IMG/VR virus record: IMGVR_UViG_3300025759_000487
Location: 1-29,057 of that record
Origin: a virus
Reading direction: 5' to 3' (one strand)
DNA length: 29,057 nucleotides
Shown here: positions 7,429 through 15,587 of the stretch, piece by piece
Layout: every line of letters starts with the position of its first letter
How positions within the stretch are numbered: the first letter of the stretch is position 1
Position numbers and translations under genes: made by a program
Notes under the pieces: generated by a model
What the model saw: the letters and a program-made list of their open reading frames with translations, nothing else
What the model was told of the DNA's origin: nothing
Databases searched by the model: none

Positions 7429-9180
7429 ATGGGATTATTAACAGACTTAGGAAATGTTGTAACAGGTGCTATTGAAAGAGATAGAGAGTTAACTAACGCA
7501 GCATTAGAAGATAGAAAAGAACAATTAAAAGCTAATAGAGATGCTATTCTTTCAATGAAACAGAACAGATATGAATCTGAAATAAAAGCTTTTGATGAAG
7601 AGAATAAAAAATATAAAGCTATTAAAGCTGTTAATGACCAATTTGATGGACAAGAAATTACTCCAAGTCAATGGGGTCAAGCTTATCTTAAAGCTACAGA
7701 TTCTACAACTTATAATAATTTAATTAAAACTTATGAAGGTGATACCGAAGGATTAAACAAAGCATTCTCTACTTATTATACACCGAAACTTACAGAGTTT
7801 AAATTAAGTACTACTAGAGATGCTATAGATACTAAAACTCAAGAAGAAATTCAAAAGATTAATAGTGAATATGGTGATAAAATTAAAAATGCTAGAGGTG
7901 ATAGTTTCTTAATTGCACAATTATTAGGAGATAAAAATAAAAAAATTAATAAAATAGAAAAAGAAGCTACTGAAGATTCAAAAGGTATTGAAGTTGCAAA
8001 AGAAGTTAGTAATGAATCAATAGATAATAAACCAAACTTTACTGTAAAAGAAGAAGAGTTTGAGATTACTGTACCTAAAAGATGGATTGAAGATTCAGGT
8101 TTAATTCAACTTAGAAAAGAAGTTAAAAAAGATTTAGGTAATACTAAAAAAGAAGCAGCTAATACTACATTAGAAGTTTTAGAAAAATTAAATATTTCAG
8201 TACCTAAACAATATTTAACATATGAACAAGGTAGAACAGATGCACCTGTTACTGGATTTAAAGGTAACGGTAAAAGATTAAATGACCAAATTGGATTATT
8301 AACTAATCAATCATTTAACTTTCAAAATGATTTATATTTGTATATTAAATCAAATAAGAAAGCTAGTTCAGTACCAAATGTTTATAGTACTGCTGATAAC
8401 AAAAATATAATTACAAGTAGAATAGATGAATATACTGGAACAAATTCTATTATGCAAAATAAGAAAACTATATTTGCAGATAGAGAAAATTTTATTAGTT
8501 TAGTTCCTTTTTCTGTTGTAGGTTTAGATGATATATATAAATCATCAGATGGAAAAAATGCATATAGTTTTGCAAATGCAGATAAAAAAGCTGTTGGAGA
8601 AGCTTATTTTAAAGCTGTAAAAAATATAGTTAATAAAGCAGACCCTGAATTTAAATTATCTACTGAAGCTGATGCTATGAATAGTTTACAAGAAAGATTA
8701 CTAAAGCTTAATGATGATAGTACGAATCCATTAGTTATTAAAGTTAAAACTGAAATGGAAAAAATTTTAAATATACAAACTGAAAAACCTGGTAAAGTTA
8801 GTGATACTAATATAAATAAAGGAAATGTTAATGCTGTTGTAGTAAATGGTCAAACAATACCATTAACAGAAAATAATAAAAAATATTTAGATAGTATAAA
8901 CTTTGATTATGGTTCAGCAGAAAAAGTAATAGCACCACAGTCTACTGTAAAACAAGAAGGAGGTGATGGCAGTGTTGCTGAACAAACATTAGGAGTTAAT
9001 CAAGATGTTATAAATAGAAGTAAAAAAATTGAACCATCTGAAACGGGAGATACTACATTTACAAATTTAGAATCAGTATTAAAAGTATTACCAAGACCAA
9101 TGACTGGGCAAGAAATAAAAGATACATATCAAATTGATTTTCCTATTAATGTAAAATCAAGATATAGTCCATTAAAATAA
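7429..9180 (+). CDS. Coiled-coil internal virion protein candidate
   Basis: 583 residues. The N-terminal third is highly charged helix (ERDRELTNAALEDRKEQLKA, about 16-35, and on to about 180), consistent with a coiled coil. The middle (200-460) is mixed alpha/beta without a motif I can name. The C-terminus ends PINVKSRYSPLK. Large helical proteins immediately before a giant protein of more than 1000 residues are the usual arrangement of podovirus internal (ejection) proteins, comparable in position to T7 gp15 before gp16. Placement supports the role; sequence alone does not. Confidence 0.55.
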   Translation: MGLLTDLGNVVTGAIERDRELTNAALEDRKEQLKANRDAILSMKQNRYESEIKAFDEENKKYKAIKAVNDQFDGQEITPSQWGQAYLKATDSTTYNNLIKTYEGDTEGLNKAFSTYYTPKLTEFKLSTTRDAIDTKTQEEIQKINSEYGDKIKNARGDSFLIAQLLGDKNKKINKIEKEATEDSKGIEVAKEVSNESIDNKPNFTVKEEEFEITVPKRWIEDSGLIQLRKEVKKDLGNTKKEAANTTLEVLEKLNISVPKQYLTYEQGRTDAPVTGFKGNGKRLNDQIGLLTNQSFNFQNDLYLYIKSNKKASSVPNVYSTADNKNIITSRIDEYTGTNSIMQNKKTIFADRENFISLVPFSVVGLDDIYKSSDGKNAYSFANADKKAVGEAYFKAVKNIVNKADPEFKLSTEADAMNSLQERLLKLNDDSTNPLVIKVKTEMEKILNIQTEKPGKVSDTNINKGNVNAVVVNGQTIPLTENNKKYLDSINFDYGSAEKVIAPQSTVKQEGGDGSVAEQTLGVNQDVINRSKKIEPSETGDTTFTNLESVLKVLPRPMTGQEIKDTYQIDFPINVKSRYSPLK

Positions 9181-9189
9181 GAACTATGT

Positions 9190-12100
9190 ATGGCAGAACA
9201 AATTCAAATAGACTTTTCAAAGTTAGAGGGTGTAACTCCTGTTGCACCTATTGAAGAAAAACAAACTACAATTCCTGTAGAACCAGAAACTAAAGAATCC
9301 GTTATAGACTTTTCAAAACTAGAAGGTGTTACTCCTGCAAAGGAAGAATCTATTATAGATTTTTCAAAACTAGAAGGTGTAACTCCTGTTGAATCTACTA
9401 CAATAACTCCTACAAAAACACAAGAATATACTACAGCTCAAAAAATTAGATATGGTATAGATAAACAAAATACTTTTTTTGGAAATCTATATCGTGTTGC
9501 TAAAGCTGGTACTCAAGCTGCATTTGACCCAGATAAAGATTTTGAAGATTATATAAAATATAATTTCAATAAAGAACAAAGAGATTTAAAACAACGATAT
9601 GGTGACTTAGCTTCAGGTGCATATGATGATGATACAATTGTACAAGCAGCATCTATGGCTACTTTTTTAGTTGACCCATTTTATATTGCTGCTTATATGA
9701 CACCTTGGGGAAGAGCAGCTTCTGCTTCTTATAAAGGTATTTCAGCTATATCTGGTGTTACTGTTGGATTAGATACTATGTTAGAAAATTTAGCTACAAC
9801 AGGTAAAATTAATCCTACTGAAGTTGGTATATCAGCAGCTAGTGCAGCAGCACTTGGACCATTAACTGTTAAAGCATTTAGAGGTATAACACAACTATTA
9901 CCTAATGCTAAAGCACAAGATATACAAAAAATTATTGGTGTAATTGAAGGACAAAAAGCTAAACAATTAGGAATAACAAATGCTGAGTTTAAAAAACTAC
10001 AAGCTATTGCAGGAGATAAAGATGTATTAGAAATAAATAAACAATTAAATCTTGCTAATAAAAATTTTATTAAACCTATTGCTAGAGAAACTAAATTATT
10101 TAATTTAAAAGAAAAGAAACTTCAAACACAAATTGAAAGTTTAACTACTAAGTTAAAAGATTTTAAAGATGTTAAATTTTTTAATACTGTTAAAGAACAA
10201 ACAACAAATAATTTAGAAAAATTATTAAAGAAAAAAACAAAAACATTAGCAGATGAAACTAAAATATTTAATCAAAAACAAAAAATACTTTGGAACGACA
10301 TATCTAAAAATTCAAAACAGGTTACAGATTTATTAGCTAAAAGAGATTATTTATATTTAAAGAAAATAAAAGAACAGCAAAGTTTAACAAGAAATGTAGC
10401 TGAAGCTGTTATATCTGCATCTGTTAGACCTGCATTAGGAGCAGGTACTGGTTATGCCTTTGGTAGATTATGGGGTGGAGAAGATGCAAATTTAAATAAT
10501 TGGATGATGGTTGGAGCTAGTCTTGGTGGATTAAATAAATTAATTCAAAGAAGTGGAACAGTATTTGCTACAGGTGAAAAAAATTTATTAGAAGGTATTA
10601 TATATAATAATGCAACTAGACATATATTTCAAAAAGCTAGAGAGTTAACTGCAACAACAACAATTACTAAATTAAAAGCATTTGGTGGTGGTGCAGAAAA
10701 AATAGGTACAAAATTATTTCAAGAAATAGATTCACCTTTAAGTAAATTTTCTTCAGCAGCAATATCTGATAATTTAAAACAACAATATTCATTAAAGATA
10801 AGTAATATAATAAAAGGTACTACTCCTGAACAACAAGATGCAGCTATAAGAATTGTAAGAGGTTCTAAAGAAAAAGCTACACCACAAATAAAAGAATTAG
10901 CAAATAAGATAGAAGATTTTTTAAAACAATTTAAAGATGAATATAATAATGTTGGTATAGGATTAAGAAAAGATATACAAAAAAATGGGAAAACTGTTAA
11001 TGTTAGAATAGATGATATTAAAGATTATTTTCCTAGAGTATGGAATTGGGATGTTGTAAAACAAGACCCAGATAAATTTAAAAAAATTATAAGTGGTATT
11101 TTTAAAACACAAGGACATAAAGACCCTCAAGCTAAAGCTGAATCTTTTTATTCTACATTAGAAACTTCAAATGAAAAAGGTTTCTATGATAAAAAAGCTA
11201 TAACAGAATTAGTAAATAATTTAATAGGTAAATCTAAAGATACATTTAATAAACCTATTATTAGGGGATTACCTTTAAGTGACCACATAACTCAAGATAG
11301 GGTTTTATCTGGTCCTTATGCTCAAGTAGAAAAAATATTAGAAAAGAATGGATATTTAGTTAATGATGTTCAAGCAGTATTAAATAAATTAGTTACAACA
11401 TCATCTGACTCAATTGCTTTTGCAAAAAACTTTGGAGCAAAAGGAGAATTATTAGCTCCATACTTAACTGAAATTGTAGAAAAATATGCAGGTAATCCTA
11501 ATGCAACAGCTTATGCATCTCATGAGATAGGATTAGTAATGAAAAATATAGATGCTTTTCTTGGTAGATATGGTGAAGTTAGAAAAGGTATTGTTAGAAC
11601 AGGCACAGGAATATTATCTACTATATCTAATTTAAATATGTTGGATAGAGTTACTATTGCATCACTTGGGGATTTAGTACAGCCATTTCAAAACTCTACA
11701 AATTTTAGAAGTTGGATACAAGGATTAGCAAGAACAACAATTAGAGAAAAGAAACAGTTTGGTCTTGCAGAAAAAATGGGATTTGCTCAAAGTAAAGAGG
11801 CTGAACAATCTTTATTTAAAACTCTTACTCCTTTAGATGATGCTACAAATGCAGCTAAAGTAATGGGAAGTTCAGGATTAACTAGAAAGACAAATGAATT
11901 AGGTTTTAAACTTATGGGTCTTCAATGGTTAACTGGATTTGCTAGAAGATATGCATATAATACTGGAGCAGTTGATGCTTTTACAAGTGCTAAAAAATTA
12001 GCTACTTATGTTGGTAGAGGTAATAGTTTAAATAGTTCTAAAGGAATAAGATTAGTTAATGATGTTTCTAAGTATGGTATTAATACTAGTAATGCGTTAA

Positions 12101-13794
12101 GATTAGGTAAGTTTAAAAACTTTGATGATGCTATTTCGAAAAAATTTGGAAGAGAATTATTAAATGATGCAGGTATACTTGCTTCAAACAGAGATGCATT
12201 AATACCTCAAGTATCAAATAGATTATTATTTACACAATCAAGAGACCCACTTATTAGATTGTTAGGACAGTTTATGTCATGGACATTAGCTAAATCTGCA
12301 CAAACAAATAAAGTATTACAAAGAATAGAAAATGGTGATGTTAAACAATTAGTTAAATTATTAGCAGGATTACCTGTTTATGGTGGAATACAATCATTAA
12401 GAGAAATTGCTAAGTATGGAGAAATTCAAACTGATTTAGAAACACAAACTGACAAATGGTATTCAGAAGCTTTAAGATTATCAGGTATGTCTGGTACTGC
12501 TCCAGAATTATTTGTTGGTAGATTAAGTGGACCAGGTGCAAGAGAACCTTGGTTTTTATTTGCACCATTTTTTAGTATATTAACTGATGCAGGAGATGTT
12601 GCTAAACAAACATATAAAGGTAATACTGATAAAGCAACTCAAATATTTTTGGAAAGAATTGCTCCACTTCCTACATGGAGAAAATGGATTGGTAAATTAT
12701 TTCCTGATTATGATATTGCTACTACTGTTCCAAAATCTAGATTAGATGAATTTAGAGAAAATTTTAATATAGGAGGAGCAGTTGGAAAGGGAATAGCAAA
12801 AGCTATTAGTAAATCTACATCTAAAGCTGCATCAAAAACAACAGCTAAAGGTGCAGCAGAAAGTATAATAAAAAATACAGATGAAGTTTTAGATAAAAAT
12901 ATATCTAAATCATTATTAGATGAAGTTAATCCAGGAGATACTGCAATTACTAGTACATTAGGTACATATAAAAAAGTAGATAATTTATTAACAGATTTAA
13001 ATAAAAATACTGTTCATGATTTTGGTGCTGGAATTGGAATTGGTACTAGAATGTTTAAGAATAAAAATGTTACAAGTCATGAACCATTTGTTCCAATTGA
13101 AAAAATATTAAAATCTAAAATAAATTTTCAAGGAGAATTATTTAAAGGTAGAATACCAGATTATAAAAAATTTGATGATGTATTAGTTAAAGAAGGTATT
13201 GGTTCTAAAGATGCTGTTGTTAATTTAAATGTATTAAATGTAATAGGAAATAAAAAAGAAAGAGCTAATGTTGTTAAACAAATAGCACAATTAATTAAAG
13301 ATGATGGTGTTGCTGTTATAACAACAAGAGGAGATGAGGTTGCTAAAGCTGCTAAAACTTCTAAGAATGCAGTTAAATTTGAGGATGGTTGGATATTTGG
13401 AGACAAAAAGAAAACATTTCAAAAAGGATTTAGTCAAAAAGAATTAGAAAAATATATTAAAGATATATTAGGTGATAATTTTACAGTAAAAAAATTACCT
13501 AATAAATATAAAGTATCATCATCTGGTGTTATTATTACAAAGAATAAACCTAAGTTTAAAGATGGTGATGAAGTAATTGTACCACCTCAGAAACCATATA
13601 ATAGTATAACAGCTTATGTTAAAAGAATAAGAAGCTATGTTAAAGCAGGTACAATTAAAAAAGATTATGCTGAAGATTTAATTAAACAGAAGCTAAAAGA
13701 AGAAGGAAAAACTATGGCTGATATTGACACCAGTAAATTTGTTAAAGGTGGTGAAGATATAGGCGAAAAAGTACCCTATACCAAGGGTGACTAA
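9190..13794 (+). CDS. Giant ejection-type protein with C-terminal methyltransferase-like domain
   Basis: 1534 residues. Residues 7-66 hold three copies of IDFSKLEGVTP in a flexible linker. About 105-235 is a folded region with hydrophobic segments (AASMATFLVDPFYIAAYMTP). About 245-395 is Lys/Glu-rich coiled coil. About 400-1180 includes TISNLNMLDRVTIASLGDLV and LQWLTGFARRYAYNTGAVDA, motifs I associate with very large phage internal proteins injected with the DNA. About 1265-1450 looks like a class I SAM-dependent methyltransferase: motif I HDFGAGIGIGTRMF, the acidic end of strand 2 in SHEP, then NLNVLNVIGNKKERANV and GVAVITTRG. A charged tail follows. Fusion of an enzyme domain to an injected protein fits the polyvalent-protein concept. 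Exact function unknown. Confidence 0.65.
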   Translation: MAEQIQIDFSKLEGVTPVAPIEEKQTTIPVEPETKESVIDFSKLEGVTPAKEESIIDFSKLEGVTPVESTTITPTKTQEYTTAQKIRYGIDKQNTFFGNLYRVAKAGTQAAFDPDKDFEDYIKYNFNKEQRDLKQRYGDLASGAYDDDTIVQAASMATFLVDPFYIAAYMTPWGRAASASYKGISAISGVTVGLDTMLENLATTGKINPTEVGISAASAAALGPLTVKAFRGITQLLPNAKAQDIQKIIGVIEGQKAKQLGITNAEFKKLQAIAGDKDVLEINKQLNLANKNFIKPIARETKLFNLKEKKLQTQIESLTTKLKDFKDVKFFNTVKEQTTNNLEKLLKKKTKTLADETKIFNQKQKILWNDISKNSKQVTDLLAKRDYLYLKKIKEQQSLTRNVAEAVISASVRPALGAGTGYAFGRLWGGEDANLNNWMMVGASLGGLNKLIQRSGTVFATGEKNLLEGIIYNNATRHIFQKARELTATTTITKLKAFGGGAEKIGTKLFQEIDSPLSKFSSAAISDNLKQQYSLKISNIIKGTTPEQQDAAIRIVRGSKEKATPQIKELANKIEDFLKQFKDEYNNVGIGLRKDIQKNGKTVNVRIDDIKDYFPRVWNWDVVKQDPDKFKKIISGIFKTQGHKDPQAKAESFYSTLETSNEKGFYDKKAITELVNNLIGKSKDTFNKPIIRGLPLSDHITQDRVLSGPYAQVEKILEKNGYLVNDVQAVLNKLVTTSSDSIAFAKNFGAKGELLAPYLTEIVEKYAGNPNATAYASHEIGLVMKNIDAFLGRYGEVRKGIVRTGTGILSTISNLNMLDRVTIASLGDLVQPFQNSTNFRSWIQGLARTTIREKKQFGLAEKMGFAQSKEAEQSLFKTLTPLDDATNAAKVMGSSGLTRKTNELGFKLMGLQWLTGFARRYAYNTGAVDAFTSAKKLATYVGRGNSLNSSKGIRLVNDVSKYGINTSNALRLGKFKNFDDAISKKFGRELLNDAGILASNRDALIPQVSNRLLFTQSRDPLIRLLGQFMSWTLAKSAQTNKVLQRIENGDVKQLVKLLAGLPVYGGIQSLREIAKYGEIQTDLETQTDKWYSEALRLSGMSGTAPELFVGRLSGPGAREPWFLFAPFFSILTDAGDVAKQTYKGNTDKATQIFLERIAPLPTWRKWIGKLFPDYDIATTVPKSRLDEFRENFNIGGAVGKGIAKAISKSTSKAASKTTAKGAAESIIKNTDEVLDKNISKSLLDEVNPGDTAITSTLGTYKKVDNLLTDLNKNTVHDFGAGIGIGTRMFKNKNVTSHEPFVPIEKILKSKINFQGELFKGRIPDYKKFDDVLVKEGIGSKDAVVNLNVLNVIGNKKERANVVKQIAQLIKDDGVAVITTRGDEVAKAAKTSKNAVKFEDGWIFGDKKKTFQKGFSQKELEKYIKDILGDNFTVKKLPNKYKVSSSGVIITKNKPKFKDGDEVIVPPQKPYNSITAYVKRIRSYVKAGTIKKDYAEDLIKQKLKEEGKTMADIDTSKFVKGGEDIGEKVPYTKGD
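9208..9387 (+). repeat. Three copies of an 11-residue motif (33-bp repeat units)
   Basis: The coding units for IDFSKLEGVTP lie at 9208-9240, 9304-9336 and 9355-9387, separated by Pro/Glu/Thr-rich linkers. The protein copies are identical while the codons differ at several third positions, so the peptide is under selection. It looks like a short linear binding motif repeated for avidity, or a scaffold or cleavage recognition site. Confidence 0.75.
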
Positions 13795-13797
13795 TAG

Positions 13798-13826
13798 TTG
13801 ACAGGAAACAAAATTCCTACTATAAT
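13798..13826 (+). promoter_or_regulatory. Exact sigma70 consensus promoter for hsp20 and lysis genes
   Basis: TTGACA at 13798-13803, a 17-base spacer and TATAAT at 13821-13826, all consensus bases. It lies in the one sizeable intergenic gap (93 bases) of the plus-strand block, just past the stop of the giant protein, so it is well placed to start a new transcription unit. The RNA start is expected near 13833. Confidence 0.8.
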
Positions 13827-13834
13827 ATAGGAAC

Positions 13835-13857
13835 AGTAATGCCCATTAGGGATTACT
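13835..13857 (+). promoter_or_regulatory. 5'-terminal mRNA hairpin of the hsp20 transcript
   Basis: AGTAAT (13835-13840) pairs with ATTACT (13852-13857), and CCC (13842-13844) with GGG (13849-13851), leaving G13841 bulged and an ATTA loop. The hairpin begins about 2-3 bases from the predicted RNA start. Hairpins at the extreme 5' end are known to protect mRNAs from decay. The ATG at 13839 opens a six-codon frame (MPIRDY, stop 13857-13859), probably not translated. Confidence 0.5.
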
Positions 13858-13887
13858 AAAATTAATCGCTTAACAAAAGGATATAAT

Positions 13888-14304
13888 ATGACTATATTAA
13901 ACTTTGACCCATTTAAAAATTATTCTATCGGATTTGATAGAATGTTTAATAGTTTAAATGAGGTATCTAGAATAAACACTTCTAACTTTCCTCCATACAA
14001 TATAAGAAAAATTGGTGGATGTGATACAGATTGGCAAATAGAAATCGCATTAGCTGGTTTCTCTAAATCTGATATTGACATTGAGGTGCAAGATAGTATA
14101 CTTACCATTACAGCTAAGAAAGATGATAAGTTAAAAGATGATTTAATTCATCAAGGTATTGCATCAAGAAATGTAGTTAGAAAATTTACTTTGTCTGAAT
14201 ACATCAAAGTAGATTCGGCTGATTTCAAAGATGGTGTTCTTACTATAAAAGTATATGAAGAATTACCTGAAGAGAAAAAAGCTAAAACAATAAAAATAAA
14301 ATAA
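13888..14304 (+). CDS. hsp20: Small heat-shock protein, Hsp20/IbpA type
   Basis: 138 residues, close in layout to bacterial IbpA. The N-terminal arm (1-30) has MTILNFDPFKNYSIGFDRMF. The alpha-crystallin domain (about 35-125) shows WQIEIALAGFSKSDIDIEV, DSILTITAKK, HQGIASRNVVRKFTLSEYIK and the conserved GVL motif in FKDGVLTIKV. The C-terminus carries an I-x-I anchor (TIKIK). Such proteins hold unfolding proteins for refolding by DnaK or ClpB. Marine phages often carry one. Ribosome binding site AAAGGA lies 8 bases before ATG. It is the first gene after an exact consensus promoter and is bracketed by hairpins, suggesting abundant late expression and a role in virion assembly or protein quality control during infection (inference). 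Confidence 0.93.
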   Translation: MTILNFDPFKNYSIGFDRMFNSLNEVSRINTSNFPPYNIRKIGGCDTDWQIEIALAGFSKSDIDIEVQDSILTITAKKDDKLKDDLIHQGIASRNVVRKFTLSEYIKVDSADFKDGVLTIKVYEELPEEKKAKTIKIK

Positions 14305-14313
14305 CCTCCATAA

Positions 14314-14340
14314 ATCTAGGGAGTGTAATGCTCCCTAGAT
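14314..14340 (+). terminator. Strong 10-bp hairpin between hsp20 and the amidase (terminator or translational gate)
   Basis: ATCTAGGGAG (14314-14323) and CTCCCTAGAT (14331-14340) are a perfect 10-bp inverted repeat with a 7-base loop TGTAATG. It is one of the strongest stem-loops I found in the window. No run of T follows (ATTAAG), so factor-independent termination is uncertain. The 5' arm contains the ribosome-binding-site-like GGGAG and the loop contains an ATG opening a five-codon frame (14328-14345) that stops 2 bases before the amidase ATG. RNA processing, mRNA 3'-end protection or translation control are alternatives. Confidence 0.6.
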
Positions 14341-14347
14341 ATTAAGT

Positions 14348-14785
14348 ATGACACCAAGAAGTAAAACAGATATGATTGTTATTCATTGTTCAGCAACACC
14401 TGCTGATATGGATATTGGAGTAGAAAAAATTAAACATTGGCATGTTGTAGAAAATGGATGGGATGACATAGGCTATCACTATGTTATTAAAAGAGATGGT
14501 ACTTTAGAAGTCGGTAGAGAAGAACATAGAACAGGCTCTCATGCTAGAGCAGTTAATGGTACATCAATAGGAATTTGTATGATAGGTGGTTCTAATAAGG
14601 AGGGTGATTGGGAAAATAATTTTTTACCTGAGCAGTTTGATACATTGAAACAAATATTAGAAACACTAAAAGATAAATACGATATTAAAAAAATAATAGG
14701 ACACTATGAAGTAGATGATAAAAAGAAATGTCCTTCATTTAATGTAAAGGAGTGGTTAGACAACAATGGGATTTCCAATACTTAG
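14348..14785 (+). CDS. N-acetylmuramoyl-L-alanine amidase, T7 lysozyme-like endolysin
   Basis: 145 residues, about the length of T7 lysozyme (gp3.5), with the same order of motifs: MIVIHCSATPADMDIGV, WDDIGYHYVIKRDGTLEVGR, GSHARAVNGTSIGICMIGG and HYEVDDKKKCPSF. Zinc ligands expected from T7 lysozyme are His13, His119 and Cys128; catalytic Tyr43 and Lys126 are also present. It cuts the amide bond between MurNAc and L-Ala of the cell wall peptide. T7 lysozyme also inhibits T7 RNA polymerase, but no such polymerase is visible here, so lysis is the likely role. No ribosome binding site precedes the ATG. Translation may depend on a short upstream frame in the hairpin at 14314-14340. The holin gene overlaps its last 20 bases. 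Confidence 0.93.
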   Translation: MTPRSKTDMIVIHCSATPADMDIGVEKIKHWHVVENGWDDIGYHYVIKRDGTLEVGREEHRTGSHARAVNGTSIGICMIGGSNKEGDWENNFLPEQFDTLKQILETLKDKYDIKKIIGHYEVDDKKKCPSFNVKEWLDNNGISNT

Positions 14786-15155
14786 TGCTTTTAACTTAGC
14801 TGTTAAAGCAGGTACACACATATTTAAACAAAGACAGCAAACCAAAATGCTAATGGCAGATGCTCAAATGAATCATGCTGCTAAGATGGCTAAAGGTGAG
14901 GCTGAATACGCAGGTAAATTATTAGAGGCTAGACAATCGGACTGGAAAGACGAATTTGTTTTATTAATTCTCTCAGCTCCCATTGTAATTTTAGCTTGGG
15001 CAGTTATATCGGATGACCCAACAGCTATGGACAAAGTAAAATTATTCTTTGAATACTTTTCACAATTGCCTAGTTGGTTTACGAATTTATGGATACTTGT
15101 TGTTGCATCAATCTATGGTATAAAAGGCACACAGATATTCAGAAATAAAAAATAA
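14766..15155 (+). CDS. Holin candidate (GTA-type holin-like)
   Basis: 129 residues: an amphipathic N-terminal part (1-60, with KQRQQTKMLMADAQMNHAAK) followed by two hydrophobic segments, FVLLILSAPIVILAWAVI (about 64-81) and LPSWFTNLWILVVASIYGI (about 101-119), and a basic tail. The layout, including the conserved-looking PSWF...L......YG.K motif before and in the last TM, resembles the GTA_holin_3TM family, which releases gene transfer agents from alphaproteobacteria. Overlap with the endolysin gene supports the lysis role: the holin opens the inner membrane so the amidase can reach the wall. Moderately sure. Confidence 0.65.
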   Translation: MGFPILSAFNLAVKAGTHIFKQRQQTKMLMADAQMNHAAKMAKGEAEYAGKLLEARQSDWKDEFVLLILSAPIVILAWAVISDDPTAMDKVKLFFEYFSQLPSWFTNLWILVVASIYGIKGTQIFRNKK

Positions 15156-15434
15156 ATGTTAAAACAAATACTATTGTTAATAAATCATTGGTCAAGTAAA
15201 GTTAATGTTTGGTCATGGCAAAAACTATGGGGAAATAGAAAGACAGGAATAGGATATAAACATGGACTATCGTTTCACATCTATATTAATTATCTTAATG
15301 ATATTGTTAGCAGTATTTGGAGGACCAGTAAGATAATGATTGATAAAATAATGTATACAGTATTAGGAGCAATAGATGATTTCTTTTTAAAAATAGAAAA
15401 TCTATTTACTAAGAAGAAAGGAAAAAAGAAATGA
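15156..15434 (+). CDS. Lysis-region protein, 92 residues, unclear gene limits
   Basis: Starts 1 base after the holin stop codon. The first part is MLKQILLLINHWSSKVNVWS and is rich in Trp (WSWQKLWGNRKTG). The C-terminal part (from Met61 at 15336) is MIDKIMYTVLGAIDDFFLKI followed by a Lys-rich tail. The middle overlaps an out-of-frame membrane peptide (15262-15336) whose stop overlaps Met61 as TAATG. The frame may therefore really be one 92-residue gene, or a short upstream gene plus a separate 32-residue gene starting at 15336. No family recognised. Confidence 0.45.
   Translation: MLKQILLLINHWSSKVNVWSWQKLWGNRKTGIGYKHGLSFHIYINYLNDIVSSIWRTSKIMIDKIMYTVLGAIDDFFLKIENLFTKKKGKKK
15262..15336 (+). 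CDS. Nested 24-residue membrane peptide
   Basis: ATG at 15262, stop TAA at 15334-15336, sequence MDYRFTSILIILMILLAVFG then GPVR. It has a single near-perfect hydrophobic segment with charged ends and a ribosome binding site AGGA 7 bases upstream. It is fully contained in a different frame within the 92-residue gene, and its stop overlaps a downstream in-frame Met as TAATG, the coupling style used throughout this phage. Placement after the holin candidate suggests a small holin-like or anti-holin peptide. Confidence 0.45.
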   Translation: MDYRFTSILIILMILLAVFGGPVR

Positions 15435-15586
15435 ACTTTAAATGGGATTTAAAAAAACAATTAGAAGAAAAAAGAAAATCTGATTCTGCTAAAATTCAAT
15501 TGAGAGAAAGAAGTAAGCAATCAATTGCTAGACCTAAAGCAGAAAAGAATATAACAAGTAAAGACCCTAGACTACAAGGAATATAA
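15431..15586 (+). CDS. Small charged protein, unknown
   Basis: 51 residues, MNFKWDLKKQLEEKRKSDSA then KIQLRERSKQSIARPKAEKN and ITSKDPRLQGI. It is highly charged and probably helical, with no membrane segment. The ATG overlaps the upstream stop (ATGA). The next ATG follows 1 base after its stop. No family recognised. Confidence 0.5.
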   Translation: MNFKWDLKKQLEEKRKSDSAKIQLRERSKQSIARPKAEKNITSKDPRLQGI

Positions 15587-15587
15587 T

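Noticed and set aside
13839-13859. Six-codon ORF MPIRDY in the hsp20 leader.
   Set aside because: No ribosome site, lies in the 5' hairpin and close to the RNA start; translation is unlikely.
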